From Corynebacterium pollutisoli (GTDB lineage Bacteria > Actinomycetota > Actinomycetes > Mycobacteriales > Mycobacteriaceae): a stretch of DNA of 64,000 nucleotides. The notes under the pieces are model-generated. The model was given only the letters and a program-made list of their open reading frames with translations. It was not told where the DNA came from and made no database searches. Shown here piece by piece: positions 1 through 7,738 of the stretch (position 1 is its first letter; each line of letters begins with the position of its first letter). Location: positions 62,001-126,000 of the forward strand of contig NZ_FXAR01000006.1 of the NCBI RefSeq assembly GCF_900177745.1, read 5' to 3'. Position numbers and translations under genes: made by a program.

Positions 1-164
1 CCCTCGGCCAGCCGATCCCAGTAGCCGCGGATCTCCGCGTCCCGGTCACCCGTGATCGCCAGGGGAGTGTCCCAGGCCAGGAGGAAGGGGCGGCCGTCGA
101 GACGCAGCTCGGCGGCGTGGCCCGGCAAACGGCGGTGCGGGGAGACGTTCGCGGTGAGAGTCAT
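1..164 (-). CDS. Partial hypothetical protein, N-terminal 54 residues
   Basis: An open minus-strand frame starts with ATG at 164 and runs off the left edge, giving 54 residues beginning MTLTANVSPHRR. Codon use is typical of the window (GAC, GAG, CTG, ATC-rich), which supports real coding. The visible part is soluble and carries no motif I recognise. It is divergent from the SRPBCC gene, whose start lies about 28 bp away, so the two probably share a promoter region. No function can be given from this fragment. Confidence 0.5.
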   Translation of the reverse strand, partial: MTLTANVSPHRRLPGHAAELRLDGRPFLLAWDTPLAITGDRDAEIRGYWDRLAE

Positions 165-191
165 GGGCACGTTCGTAGTCCCGGTGGCACC

Positions 192-731
192 ATGGGGGAC
201 ATGACCACACGTGAACCCACCGGCTATCTGTCCACCGGCCCCGTCTGGCCCGAACTGATCATCACCCGACGCATCCCGCACATCATCGACGCCGTCTGGA
301 ACCACATCACCGACCCGGAACTGCTCGACACCTGGTACGGCACCTTCGAGGGGGAGCCGGCCACGGGTGCCGTGACGCTCACCGCGCAGGAGTCGCCGGA
401 CACGCCCGGGGAGGCGCGCATCCAACACTGCGAGGCACCCACGGCACTGGCGGTCACGCTGGACAGCCCCGGCGGGGTGTGGGTGCTCACCGTCACGCTC
501 AGCGCGGACGGGGAGGAGACCGACCTCGAGTTCCGCCAGCGTCTCGACGGGATCGAGTACGACGCCGCCGACATCGGCCCCGGCTGGGAGTACTACCTCG
601 ACCGACTCGTCCTGGCGCTCGACGGGGAGGACGTCTCCGCGCTGCAGTGGGACGACTACCACCCGGCGCTGTGTGAGCATTACCGACGCGAGCGTCCCGA
701 GGAGCCCGGCCAGATGCCCGAGGAGAACTAG
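192..731 (+). CDS. SRPBCC / AHSA1-like ligand-binding fold protein
   Basis: The protein of about 179 residues resembles the START-like SRPBCC superfamily, AHSA1/COG3832 branch. It has an early segment like ITRRIPHIIDAVWNHITDPE, followed by a Trp-Tyr-Gly-Thr-Phe-Glu-Gly stretch and alternating strands ending in a C-terminal helix. Members bind hydrophobic ligands or act as stress-related accessory proteins; the ligand here cannot be predicted. An ATG at 192 and another at 201 are both possible. I took 192 because GGTGG lies just upstream, whereas 201 has only a G-run too close to be a good ribosome binding site. The reading frame stays open back to 117, but that region overlaps the divergent gene. 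It converges with the amidohydrolase gene with a 3-nt gap. Confidence 0.75.
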   Translation: MGDMTTREPTGYLSTGPVWPELIITRRIPHIIDAVWNHITDPELLDTWYGTFEGEPATGAVTLTAQESPDTPGEARIQHCEAPTALAVTLDSPGGVWVLTVTLSADGEETDLEFRQRLDGIEYDAADIGPGWEYYLDRLVLALDGEDVSALQWDDYHPALCEHYRRERPEEPGQMPEEN

Positions 732-734
732 GGG

Positions 735-1496
735 TCAGACGCGCACCGGGTCGAGGTAGAAGGCCTCGGCGTTGGTGCGGAACACCGCGTCGAGGTGTTC
801 GGGGGACACCGAATCCTGGAGAAGCTGCAGGTCGCCCTCGTCAAAGGGGCGTTCCGCGCGTGTCGACGGCAGGTCAGTGCCCACCATGAGTGCTCTGGGA
901 TCGACGCTCATGACCGCCTCGATCGCATCGAGCGCGTCGAAGTCGAGGCGGCCGAAACCGCTGGCCTTGACCTTGACGCCGGCCTCGACGAGGCGCAGCA
1001 GGTGGGGCAGACCCTCCCGGCTCATCCCCAGATGATCGATGCTCACCGCCGGGAGTGCGGCGAGGGTGTCGTGGAGGTCGGGGAGATGGCGGGCGTCGAC
1101 GTAGAGCTCCGTGTGCCACTCGGCGACCTCGTGGACGTGGCGGGCCAGGCTGTCGAGGACGTCGAGTCCGGCGGAGCCGCCACGGGCGATGTTGAAGCGG
1201 ACGGCGCGGACGCCGCGGGCGTCGAGACGCAGGATCTCCGCGTCCGAGATGTCGCCGGGCACCTGGGCCACGCCGACGAAGCTGGGCCCGAGCTTCTTCA
1301 GGGCCGCGACGAGGAACCCGGTGTCGAAGGCCTGGAACGAACCCGCCACGACAGCGCCGCCGATGATCCGCAGGCCGGTGGTGCGGCGCCGGTAGTCGGC
1401 GACCGAGAACGGCTCCGGCACGAAACCCTGATTCGGGATGAGCGGGTGGCGCGGGTCGATGATGTGTAGGTGCGCGTCGAAGAGTGCCGGGAGCAT
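735..1496 (-). CDS. Amidohydrolase-family metal-dependent hydrolase (TIM barrel)
   Basis: The protein has 253 residues and looks like the amidohydrolase-2 / COG3618 group, which cleaves C-C or C-O bonds of ring lactones or decarboxylates aromatic acids. The first-strand metal motif DAHLH gives His9 and His11, a mid-barrel His155 sits in SIDHLG, and Asp208 sits in VGTDLPSTR, the expected final-strand ligand. The ATG at 1496 begins immediately before the barrel's first strand, so the start is firm. The substrate is not evident. A perfect 14-bp palindrome 77 nt upstream (1573-1586) may be its operator. It stands alone on its strand, followed by a convergent gene. Confidence 0.8.
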   Translation of the reverse strand: MLPALFDAHLHIIDPRHPLIPNQGFVPEPFSVADYRRRTTGLRIIGGAVVAGSFQAFDTGFLVAALKKLGPSFVGVAQVPGDISDAEILRLDARGVRAVRFNIARGGSAGLDVLDSLARHVHEVAEWHTELYVDARHLPDLHDTLAALPAVSIDHLGMSREGLPHLLRLVEAGVKVKASGFGRLDFDALDAIEAVMSVDPRALMVGTDLPSTRAERPFDEGDLQLLQDSVSPEHLDAVFRTNAEAFYLDPVRV

Positions 1497-1572
1497 GGTT
1501 CCATTCTGTCACTGAGGGGAGCAGCGGACAGTGAGACTGTCCGTGGGGGTGTGGAGCGGAATCCAAAATGAC

Positions 1573-1586
1573 ATAATGTACATTAT
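1573..1586. promoter_or_regulatory. Perfect 14-bp palindrome, candidate operator
   Basis: ATAATGTACATTAT equals its own reverse complement. It lies 77 nt upstream of the amidohydrolase start and overlaps a GATAAT sequence that could serve as the -10 of that minus-strand gene. Perfect palindromes of this size at a promoter usually bind a dimeric repressor. No regulator gene is adjacent, so the partner is unknown. Confidence 0.45.
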
Positions 1587-1781
1587 CGGCGCTATAGGAA
1601 TGTGGGGCGATCCCGAGTATTGGGTGTTCCGATCGCCTGGCCGCGTCCTCGGAGGCTCGTCGTGCCCTCAGCGCCTTGTACCGCATCGGCGGCGGCGCTG
1701 ACTGCGAAGCGAAGGGCCACAGCGTCCCGGAATGTCGGCCGCAGTATTCCCCTTTCCTGCAGCCGGACACGCCCCTGATTA

Positions 1782-1796
1782 ACGTCACAGTGACGT
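1782..1796. repeat. Inverted repeat ACGTCAC-A-GTGACGT
   Basis: Seven-base arms are separated by one base, with partial symmetry continuing outward (gatta/aatc). It lies 18 bp beyond the stop codon of the small membrane protein gene. It has no T-tract, so it is a poor intrinsic terminator and more likely a protein-binding site or a weak 3' end. Confidence 0.35.
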
Positions 1797-1813
1797 AATC
1801 GGGGTGGATTTCC

Positions 1814-1987
1814 CTATTCCCGATCCCGGTACTTGTAGGCCATCCAGAGTTGCCAGATGGACACCAGGACGAGAACGCCGGCGATGATGCCGATGAACCA
1901 GTAGCCCTGCCAGGACACGTAGATGCCGAAGATGAGGATGACGATGAGCCGGATCCAGATCATCGGGATCATGCGGGACGGGTTCAT
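1814..1987 (-). CDS. Small membrane protein, 57 residues
   Basis: An ATG at 1987 opens a 57-codon frame ending in TAG at 1814. The product is strongly hydrophobic: residues about 7-24 (IPMIWIRLIVILIFGIYV) and 30-48 (WFIGIIAGVLVLVSIWQLW) form two membrane helices, with a charged tail KYRDRE. The start lies 7 nt after the stop of the YceI gene on the same strand, so the two are almost certainly cotranscribed. Aromatic-rich helices and codon use support a real gene. No named family is evident; a role at the membrane beside the YceI protein is an inference. Confidence 0.7.
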   Translation of the reverse strand: MNPSRMIPMIWIRLIVILIFGIYVSWQGYWFIGIIAGVLVLVSIWQLWMAYKYRDRE

Positions 1988-1994
1988 CAGGGAC

Positions 1995-2699
1995 CTACTT
2001 CGTCAGGAGAAGGCGGATGTTGAGCTGACCGGTGTCGTCGATCTTGGCGGCGACGAACTCCGGGGACTCGACGCCGTACTCGTTGCGGTTGATGTCGACG
2101 TCGCCGGAGACGATGACACGGTCACCGTCGCGGAGGATGTCGAACTCGTGGCTCAGCGGACGGGTCTCGCCGCGGATCTCCATCTCGCCGGTGAGGGTCA
2201 CCTTTCCGGGGGTACCGTTGCCTGGGACATCGGACACGTCGGCCGGCTCGGTGATGGTGAACGTGGCCGTCGGGTACTCGTTGGTGTGGAAGATCTTGTT
2301 GCGGACGTTGATGTCGCGGCGCTCGTTGTCGGTGGAGACATCGGTCATGTCGACGACGATCTCACCGGCCTGGACACTGCCCTGCTCGATGGTCGCCCAG
2401 CCCTCGACGGACTGCGTGGAGCCTGAGGTCTCACGACGGTCAGACGGGAGGATCTCGAAGAAGGTGAAGCCCACGGACGTGGTGTTGGAGTCCGCGCGCT
2501 GGTGGGTCACGTGCCACTCACCGTCGATGTCGGTGCTGGCCGGCTGCGCACCCTCGGCCGTCAGGCCCTCCGTCTTCACGCCCGGCCCCATGGCCAGCGC
2601 AAACAGCATCGGAACCACGGCCACGAGGGCCAGGATCACGATGAGGATGATGAAGATCGCGATGATGATCTTGCTGGCCGGCTTGCTCTGGGTGGTCAT
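1995..2699 (-). CDS. YceI-like domain protein, membrane anchored
   Basis: The 234-residue protein has an N-terminal membrane helix (about residues 9-35, rich in Ile, Val and Leu) followed by a YceI-type lipocalin-like domain. That domain family binds long polyisoprenoid chains in the periplasm. Typical features are the opening DGEWHVTH strand, repeated strand pairs such as EVVDMTDVSTDNERRD, and the ending DTGQLNIRLLL. Here the uncleaved helix would keep it on the outer face of the membrane. It heads a short operon with the small membrane protein. The isoprenoid ligand is inferred from the family only. Confidence 0.82.
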   Translation of the reverse strand: MTTQSKPASKIIIAIFIILIVILALVAVVPMLFALAMGPGVKTEGLTAEGAQPASTDIDGEWHVTHQRADSNTTSVGFTFFEILPSDRRETSGSTQSVEGWATIEQGSVQAGEIVVDMTDVSTDNERRDINVRNKIFHTNEYPTATFTITEPADVSDVPGNGTPGKVTLTGEMEIRGETRPLSHEFDILRDGDRVIVSGDVDINRNEYGVESPEFVAAKIDDTGQLNIRLLLTK

Positions 2700-2707
2700 C
2701 GACCTGA

Positions 2708-3055
2708 TTACCTCAACTTCTCAATCGTCCGTGCGAGTGCCACCAGTTCGGAGCACAGGACGCGGATCTCGTCCGGTTCGGCGCCCTCCGCCGATGCGGT
2801 GGCGACGTCTTCAGCCGCGCACCGCAGTTCGAAGAGGGAATCCCTCAACGCTGCGGCACGGTCCGGATGAATGATAACCGCTTCGGCCGGGATACTGGTA
2901 CCCGAAACGTTCTGACGTTGCTCATAGGCGCGCTGTTTGCACGATCTGCTGCAATATTTGCGCGGGCGGCCACGGCCGGTGAGGACCAGCTCCTTGCCGC
3001 ACCACGCGCATGACACCGCGGGATTGGTCGTGGATATCGTCACAGTGACCACCAT
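2708..3055 (-). CDS. Small zinc-ribbon-like protein divergent from rbpA
   Basis: From ATG at 3055 the product has 115 residues. It starts with a strand-rich segment and then has CAWCGKEL followed by KYCSRSCKQRAY, a two-knuckle Cys4 pattern (CxxC...CxxxC) typical of a small zinc ribbon. The C-terminal half is helical and acidic. AGGGA seven nucleotides upstream supports this start over the earlier in-frame ATG at 3154, which would overlap rbpA. The close divergent arrangement with rbpA suggests shared control. The family resembles uncharacterised actinobacterial zinc-finger proteins; nucleic-acid binding is plausible but not shown. Confidence 0.72.
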   Translation of the reverse strand: MVVTVTISTTNPAVSCAWCGKELVLTGRGRPRKYCSRSCKQRAYEQRQNVSGTSIPAEAVIIHPDRAAALRDSLFELRCAAEDVATASAEGAEPDEIRVLCSELVALARTIEKLR

Positions 3056-3077
3056 ATCCGATTCCCTGCCCGTTGTC

Positions 3078-3109
3078 GGGAACAAACCCGGTGGCCCGCA
3101 CGTTATACT
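3078..3109 (+). promoter_or_regulatory. rbpA promoter with SigH/SigR-like and SigA-like elements
   Basis: GGGAAC at 3078-3083 and CGTT at 3101-3104, separated by about 17-18 bp, match the actinobacterial SigH/SigR pattern. TATACT at 3104-3109 is a good housekeeping -10 overlapping the same spot. rbpA belongs to the SigR regulon in Streptomyces, which makes dual control plausible here. The assignment is from pattern only. Confidence 0.5.
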
Positions 3110-3153
3110 GGTACGTCTGAAGAACTTCAACCAACGAAAAGGATGATGCCGCA

Positions 3154-3540
3154 ATGGCAGATCGCGTACTCCGCGGCAGCCGCATGGGTGCCGTCAGCTA
3201 TGAAACTGACCGCGACCATGACCTTGCCCCGCGCCAGATGGTGAAGTACCGCACCGAGAACGGCGAGATCTACGAGGTCCCGTTCGCGGACGACGCGGAG
3301 ATTCCCGAGGAGTGGATGTGCAAGAACGGCCAGCTGGGCACCCTCGTCGAGGGCGAGGGCGTCGAGTCCAAGCCGGTCAAGCCGCCGCGCACCCACTGGG
3401 ACATGCTGCTGGAGCGTCGTTCCCTGGAGGAGCTGGATGTCCTCCTCGAGGAGCGCATCGAGCTGCTGCGTAAGCGCCGTCGTTCCGCCGCCCGCCTGCT
3501 CAAGGAGCAGCAGGCCGCCGAGGCCGAGCAGAACAGCTAG
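3154..3540 (+). CDS. rbpA: RNA polymerase-binding protein RbpA
   Basis: The 128-residue protein matches RbpA: N-terminal MADRVLRGSRMGAVSYETDR, a central small barrel with YRTENGEIYEVPFADDAEIPEEW, then the basic linker and the sigma-interacting helix (WDMLLERRSLEELDVLLEER). It binds RNA polymerase beta prime and the housekeeping sigma factor and stabilises open complexes. A good ribosome binding site (AAAGGATG) precedes the ATG. The helical C-terminus is somewhat extended by a basic and Gln/Ala-rich tail. The gene is monocistronic, ending at a strong terminator. Identification is firm. Confidence 0.97.
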   Translation: MADRVLRGSRMGAVSYETDRDHDLAPRQMVKYRTENGEIYEVPFADDAEIPEEWMCKNGQLGTLVEGEGVESKPVKPPRTHWDMLLERRSLEELDVLLEERIELLRKRRRSAARLLKEQQAAEAEQNS

Positions 3541-3552
3541 CCGCTGAACGGA

Positions 3553-3590
3553 AGGAACCCGGTGAGTGTCACACTCACCGGGTTCTTTCC
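3553..3590. terminator. Bidirectional intrinsic terminator between rbpA and ppm1
   Basis: A perfect 15-bp stem (3555-3569 with 3571-3585) is flanked by A/T-containing runs. It lies between the convergent ends of rbpA and ppm1 and probably serves both. Confidence 0.85.
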
Positions 3591-3597
3591 GTGTCCG

Positions 3598-4404
3598 CTA
3601 ATCGCGCTGCCGGGCCCGCTTCCAGTGGCGGTACTCGTGGGAGATCATCCGCTTGCCGACGGTCACCGCATCCGTCACCTGCTCCAGGCGGTGCGTGAGA
3701 CCCCACTTCGTCACCTCGACGAGGGAGTCCCTGACGAAGCTGCCGTCGAGCTTGGACTCGCCGATCTCGCGCTCGGTGAAGGTGATGGGCACCTCGCGGA
3801 CGTCGAAACCGCCGGAGACCGCACGCCAGGCCAGGTCGACCTGGAAGATGTAGCCGGCGTTGGACAGCTCATCGAGGTCGATGGACTCGAGGACGTCACG
3901 TCGATAAGCGCGGTAGCCGGCGGTCATGTCGGTGAGGCCGGCGCCGAGCAGCAGGGAGATGTAGATGTTGCCGCCCTTGGACAGGATCCAGCGCTTCTTC
4001 GGCCAGTTGACCACCTTGCCGCCCGGGACGTAGCGGGAGCCGATGACGAGGTCGGCGCCTGCGTCGACCTCGTCGAGGAGCAGGTGCAGCTGCTCGGGGG
4101 CGTGGGAGCCGTCGGCGTCCATCTCGCAGAGCACGGTGTACCCGCGCTCGAGCCCCCACTGGAAACCGGCGACGTAGGCGCCGCAGAGGCCGCCCTTGCC
4201 CTCGCGGTGGAGGACGTTGACGTGGGCGTCGTCGGCCGCGAGCTCATCGGCCCTGTCGCCGGTGCCGTCGGGGCTGTTGTCATCCACGATGAGGATGCCG
4301 ACCTCCGGGGTGGCGGCGCGGACCCGGCCCACGATGAGCGGGAGGTTCTCCAGCTCGTTGTAGGTGGGGATGATCACCAGGGTCGCGTCACTGGGATTGG
4401 TCAC
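3598..4404 (-). CDS. ppm1: Polyprenol monophosphomannose synthase (Ppm1 catalytic protein)
   Basis: This is a 268-residue GT2 family enzyme that transfers mannose from GDP-mannose to polyprenyl phosphate, giving the donor for lipomannan, lipoarabinomannan and protein O-mannosylation. Visible motifs are IIPTYNE near residue 11, DDNSPDG near residue 41, the metal-binding D96-A-D98 in EMDADGSH, and GSRYVPGG. There are no membrane helices, as expected for the corynebacterial split form; in M. tuberculosis this domain is fused to the acyltransferase encoded next door. It lies 12 nt after lnt on the same strand. Confidence 0.93.
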   Translation of the reverse strand: MTNPSDATLVIIPTYNELENLPLIVGRVRAATPEVGILIVDDNSPDGTGDRADELAADDAHVNVLHREGKGGLCGAYVAGFQWGLERGYTVLCEMDADGSHAPEQLHLLLDEVDAGADLVIGSRYVPGGKVVNWPKKRWILSKGGNIYISLLLGAGLTDMTAGYRAYRRDVLESIDLDELSNAGYIFQVDLAWRAVSGGFDVREVPITFTEREIGESKLDGSFVRDSLVEVTKWGLTHRLEQVTDAVTVGKRMISHEYRHWKRARQRD

Positions 4405-4416
4405 GAAGGTCTCCTT

Positions 4417-5904
4417 CTATGCGGTGGTTCGTCGCCGGCCGGTCACCAGCGCGCTGATGAAGAGCAGGCCACCAAGAATTATAAGCGCTGTCTGAACATG
4501 CCCACCGTAGCGGGCCGCAAAGGTGATGGTGTCGCGCAGGGGCAGGGTCTCCACCAGGCGGCCGGGCTCGAAGATCCCGGTCTCCTGGCTGACCGAGCCG
4601 TCCGGGTGGACGATCGCCGACACACCCGACGTGGCGGCCACGACGACGGCGCGGTCGACCTCGATGGCCCGCAGGCGGCTCATGGCCAGCTGCTGGTAGG
4701 TCATGTCGGTGAACCCGAAGGTGGCGTTGTTCGTCGGGGTGGTGAGCAGCTGGGCGCCGTCGAGCACCGCGGTACGCAGGGCCGGGTCGAAGGCGACCTC
4801 GTAGCAGGTGGCCACGCCGATGACGACGTCGCGCATCCGGACGGTGAACTCCGGCGGGCCCGGCTTGAAGTCACCGGCCTGGTCCACGTATTCGGAGAAC
4901 ATGCGGAAGAAGTCCCGCATCGGCATGTACTCGCCGAAGGGCTGGAGGAAGTGCTTGTCGTGCTGGTCGCCGCGCCCGGTCTCCGGGTCCATGACGACCA
5001 TGGTGTTGCGGTCCCCGACCTCGTCGCGGGTGATCGTGCCCACCAGGATCGGCGTATCGACGGCCCGGACCGCCCGGTCGACGAGCTCCCCCGCCTCCGG
5101 GTCAGCGAAGGGGTTGACGTCGGAGGAGTTCTCCGGCCAGATGACCAGGTCGAGCTCCTCCCCCGCCAGCTCCTCGGTGACTCGGACGTGGTTGGCCAGG
5201 ACGGCCCGGCGCTGGGCGTTGAAGTCCAGCCCCATCCGCGGCACGTTGCCCTGGACGGCGGCGACGCGGGTCTCCCCCACGGTCGCCTCCTCCCGGTTGA
5301 CCACCGTCAGGCCGGTGACCGCGCCGGCCACCAGCGGCAGGAGGACGGCGAGCGCCCCGGCGATGCGGGCCCCGCGGTGGCGGATGACCAGGGCGGCGAG
5401 GCCGGAGCCGACGAGCGCGGCCGCGAAGCTGACCAGCGCCGGCCCGCCCCACACGGCGAGGTTGGCCAGCGGCCCGTTGATCTGCCCCCAGGCCAGACGC
5501 ACCCACGCGAACCCGCCGAAGGGGAAGGAGCTGCGTGCCCACTCCACGAGGACGTAGACGAAGGGGAAGGCGAGGAAGCCGTAGCGCCAGCGGGCCACGG
5601 CCACGCCGCCGACGCCCGTGGCCAGCGCGTAGAGGGCGCACACCACGGCCAGGGCGATGTAGGGCAGGTTGCCCACGAACTCGCCGATCCACGGGAGCAT
5701 GAACAGGTAGAGCACGACGGCGTGGGTGAAGCCGAGGAGCGCACCCGACCACAGCCGCGGCCCGCGGCCGCGCCACGGCATGAGGGCGACGTAGAGCCCG
5801 GCCATCCCGGCGATGCCCGCCACCCACCAGCCGAGTGGCTCGTTGGAGGTGTAGGCGAGGAAACCGGAGGCCGCGGCGATGAGGAGCCGCAGCAGGAGTG
5901 TCAC
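4417..5904 (-). CDS. lnt: Apolipoprotein N-acyltransferase
   Basis: The 495-residue membrane enzyme adds the third acyl chain to the N-terminal cysteine of lipoproteins. The first 200 residues contain several membrane helices. The periplasmic nitrilase-like domain has the triad Glu258 (VIWPENSS), Lys317 (HDKHFLQPFGEY) and Cys367 (GVATCYEVAF), and one more helix ends the protein. In corynebacteria the homologue also interacts with Ppm1 (called Ppm2). It begins with GTG at 5904, overlapping the fxsA stop by 4 nt, so fxsA-lnt-ppm1 look like one operon. Confidence 0.93.
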   Translation of the reverse strand: MTLLLRLLIAAASGFLAYTSNEPLGWWVAGIAGMAGLYVALMPWRGRGPRLWSGALLGFTHAVVLYLFMLPWIGEFVGNLPYIALAVVCALYALATGVGGVAVARWRYGFLAFPFVYVLVEWARSSFPFGGFAWVRLAWGQINGPLANLAVWGGPALVSFAAALVGSGLAALVIRHRGARIAGALAVLLPLVAGAVTGLTVVNREEATVGETRVAAVQGNVPRMGLDFNAQRRAVLANHVRVTEELAGEELDLVIWPENSSDVNPFADPEAGELVDRAVRAVDTPILVGTITRDEVGDRNTMVVMDPETGRGDQHDKHFLQPFGEYMPMRDFFRMFSEYVDQAGDFKPGPPEFTVRMRDVVIGVATCYEVAFDPALRTAVLDGAQLLTTPTNNATFGFTDMTYQQLAMSRLRAIEVDRAVVVAATSGVSAIVHPDGSVSQETGIFEPGRLVETLPLRDTITFAARYGGHVQTALIILGGLLFISALVTGRRRTTA

Positions 5905-6401
5905 TTGAAGTCCTCCGGGCGGACGTTGCGGGTCCAGTCCTGGATCTCCGACTCATCGGGCTCGTCGATGACCTGCTCCGGGTCGCCGAAGCTGCCGTAG
6001 CTGGTGCCCGGGCGCCGGGCGGCGGTGGCCTCGTAGCTGCGCACGCCGAGATCCTCGATGGATTTCATCATCTTCTTCGCCGCGAGACCCCGGGCCACCG
6101 CGCGGGTGGGCGGGAAGATGAGCAGCAGACCCACTATCGACGACGCGATGCCCGGTGTGCCGGCGAGGATGGCCCCGGCGGTGAGCAGGCCGTAGTCACC
6201 GGCGACACGGCCGGCGGAGACCTTCTGGGCGGCGGCGAGGCGGCCGACGCGGCGCATCTCGATCGGCGCGGTCACCAGGCCCAGCGCCATGAGGCCGAAC
6301 ATGAGAAGCAGAGCCCAGCCGACGCCGAGCCAGGAACCGACGGCCCAGAACACGAGGGCCTCGATGATGAGGACAGGGAGGACAGCGAGAATGAACGGCA
6401 C
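5901..6401 (-). CDS. fxsA: FxsA family membrane protein
   Basis: The 166-residue protein matches FxsA/PF04186, known from phage-exclusion suppression in E. coli. It has an N-terminal hydrophobic pair (LAVLPVLIIEALVFWAVGSW and WALLLMFGLMALGLVTAP), a typical amphipathic linker with RRVGR, then GTPGIASSIVGLLLIFPPTR. The C-terminal third is hydrophilic and poorly conserved. It is translationally coupled to lnt (GTGA overlap). Its physiological role in actinobacteria is unknown. Confidence 0.85.
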   Translation of the reverse strand: MPFILAVLPVLIIEALVFWAVGSWLGVGWALLLMFGLMALGLVTAPIEMRRVGRLAAAQKVSAGRVAGDYGLLTAGAILAGTPGIASSIVGLLLIFPPTRAVARGLAAKKMMKSIEDLGVRSYEATAARRPGTSYGSFGDPEQVIDEPDESEIQDWTRNVRPEDFK

Positions 6402-6410
6402 GTGCCCACC

Positions 6411-7709
6411 CTACCGGCGCAGTTCGTCGATCAACCACCCGACATGGTGGGTGAGGTGCCGGTAGTAGGGCCCGAAGTGGTTGGCGCCGGTGCGCCCGGG
6501 GATCCGGAAGGTGCGGTCCTCGAACCAGGTGACGTCGCCTCCCCGGTCCCGCCACTCGTCGCGCAGGTCGCGGACCTGGGCGACGGGGACGACGTCGTCG
6601 TGACGCGATCCCCACAGCAGGACCGGCACGCCCGGGGCCCGCGACCCGAGGGCGCGGGCGTCGAACTCGGCGGCGACGTGGGGCAGGTCGTCGAGAAGCT
6701 CGCCGAGGGGTACGCCGGCGTGGGTCCAGCGGGCGGTGCCCCGCCACCCGGAGGTGAACACCGAGCTCACGGCACAGGTGGAGATGTCGGCGGTGAAATG
6801 GTCGAGCCCGTCCGGGGTGAGCGCGCCGAGGATCTCCGCGCGGATGTCGGCGGAGGCCACCATGAGCCCCGCGACGGCGTAGGAGAGCACGCCGGTGACG
6901 AGGGAACCGTCGACATGGGCGAGGACCTCGTCGAGACGCGAGGGCGGGGCCCCGACGACGGCGGCGACCGGGGTGACCTCCGGGGCGTAGTCCCCGCGTT
7001 CCAACGACATGCCGACGGCGGCCCCGCCCTGCGAGAAGCCCCACATGCCCACCGGGGCCGCCGCCGGCAGGCCGATGTGTCGGGCGGCGCGGACGGCGTC
7101 GAGAAGCGCATTCCCGCCGGAGGGGTGGTCGCAGTAGAGTTGCCATCCGAAGTCGGGGTCGCGCGGGTAGTCGGTGAGCACCACGTGCATGCCGGCCGCG
7201 AGCATGGCGGTGATGGCGGGCAGTTCGTAGCTGGCGACGATGTCCACCGGGCCACGCAGCGTCACGGCCATGCCGACGGACATGGAGTACGACGGATCGC
7301 AGTGCGGGGCCACCCCCTGCGTCGACGGCGCGAAGGCGACGACCGGCCGCGCGCCACCCCGCCACTGCTGGTGCGAGTGCAGGTAGGCGCCGGTGGCGGT
7401 GATGGTGCGACCGCGGGCGTCGGTGGTGACGTACTCCATGCGGGTGGCGGTGACGCGGTGGCCGCCCATGAGCCGCATCGGCGCGGTCCCGAGCAGCGTC
7501 CCCGGCTTCTGCCCGATGACCCACGTGGCGTCGGAGAAGCTCGGTTCGGCGTCCCACTCGGCGAAGGTCGGCCGTTCCGGCGACCGGCCCCGCCCGCCGA
7601 GGCGACGCAGCACTCCCCTGCCCACGTCATGTGCCAACGGCACCCACGCCCGCGCGACGGTGGAACGCACACCGGCCCGGTGGACCCGGGTCGCGCGCCT
7701 GCCGTTCAT
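6411..7709 (-). CDS. LIP-type alpha/beta hydrolase (secretory lipase family)
   Basis: The 432-residue protein resembles PF03583 triacylglycerol lipases. The nucleophile elbow GFSQGG gives Ser226, the acid is in WGSRHDDVVP (Asp371/372) and the His is in GANHFGPYY (His411). The family name implies secretion, yet the N-terminus here is basic without a clear hydrophobic signal core, so export is doubtful. ATG at 7709, with AGGTGGGG just upstream, is a better start than the GTG at 7718. It is divergent from the CobG-like gene with only 29 bp between starts. The sequence contains two copies of the dispersed GTCGAGAAGC motif. Confidence 0.82.
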   Translation of the reverse strand: MNGRRATRVHRAGVRSTVARAWVPLAHDVGRGVLRRLGGRGRSPERPTFAEWDAEPSFSDATWVIGQKPGTLLGTAPMRLMGGHRVTATRMEYVTTDARGRTITATGAYLHSHQQWRGGARPVVAFAPSTQGVAPHCDPSYSMSVGMAVTLRGPVDIVASYELPAITAMLAAGMHVVLTDYPRDPDFGWQLYCDHPSGGNALLDAVRAARHIGLPAAAPVGMWGFSQGGAAVGMSLERGDYAPEVTPVAAVVGAPPSRLDEVLAHVDGSLVTGVLSYAVAGLMVASADIRAEILGALTPDGLDHFTADISTCAVSSVFTSGWRGTARWTHAGVPLGELLDDLPHVAAEFDARALGSRAPGVPVLLWGSRHDDVVPVAQVRDLRDEWRDRGGDVTWFEDRTFRIPGRTGANHFGPYYRHLTHHVGWLIDELRR

Positions 7710-7738
7710 GCGCCCCACCTTAACTACAATGAGCGACC

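Larger units (their letters stand above)
1497..1813. other. 317-bp intergenic region with two palindromes, no convincing gene
   Basis: No reading frame here has codon use like its neighbours. The segment is slightly AT-richer between 1560 and 1600 and contains two notable inverted repeats, listed separately: a perfect palindrome at 1573-1586 and a 7-bp-arm inverted repeat at 1782-1796. A minus-strand frame extends into it from the amidohydrolase gene but has no family resemblance and atypical codons. I see no transposon ends. Confidence 0.6.

Noticed and set aside
874..1788. A minus-strand frame covering the amidohydrolase gene and the intergenic region
   Set aside because: It is an out-of-frame shadow of the amidohydrolase gene; the part in the gap has no recognisable family.
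3562..6000. An 812-residue plus-strand open frame opposite ppm1 and lnt
   Set aside because: It is low-complexity in Gly/Val/Asp/Glu/His/Arg and lies opposite two well-defined enzymes; it is an antisense shadow of high-GC codon bias. Similar long antisense frames occur at 5898-7742, 7393-9882, 11920-15009, 17043-19562, 39093-41471 and 51938-54835 and were rejected likewise.
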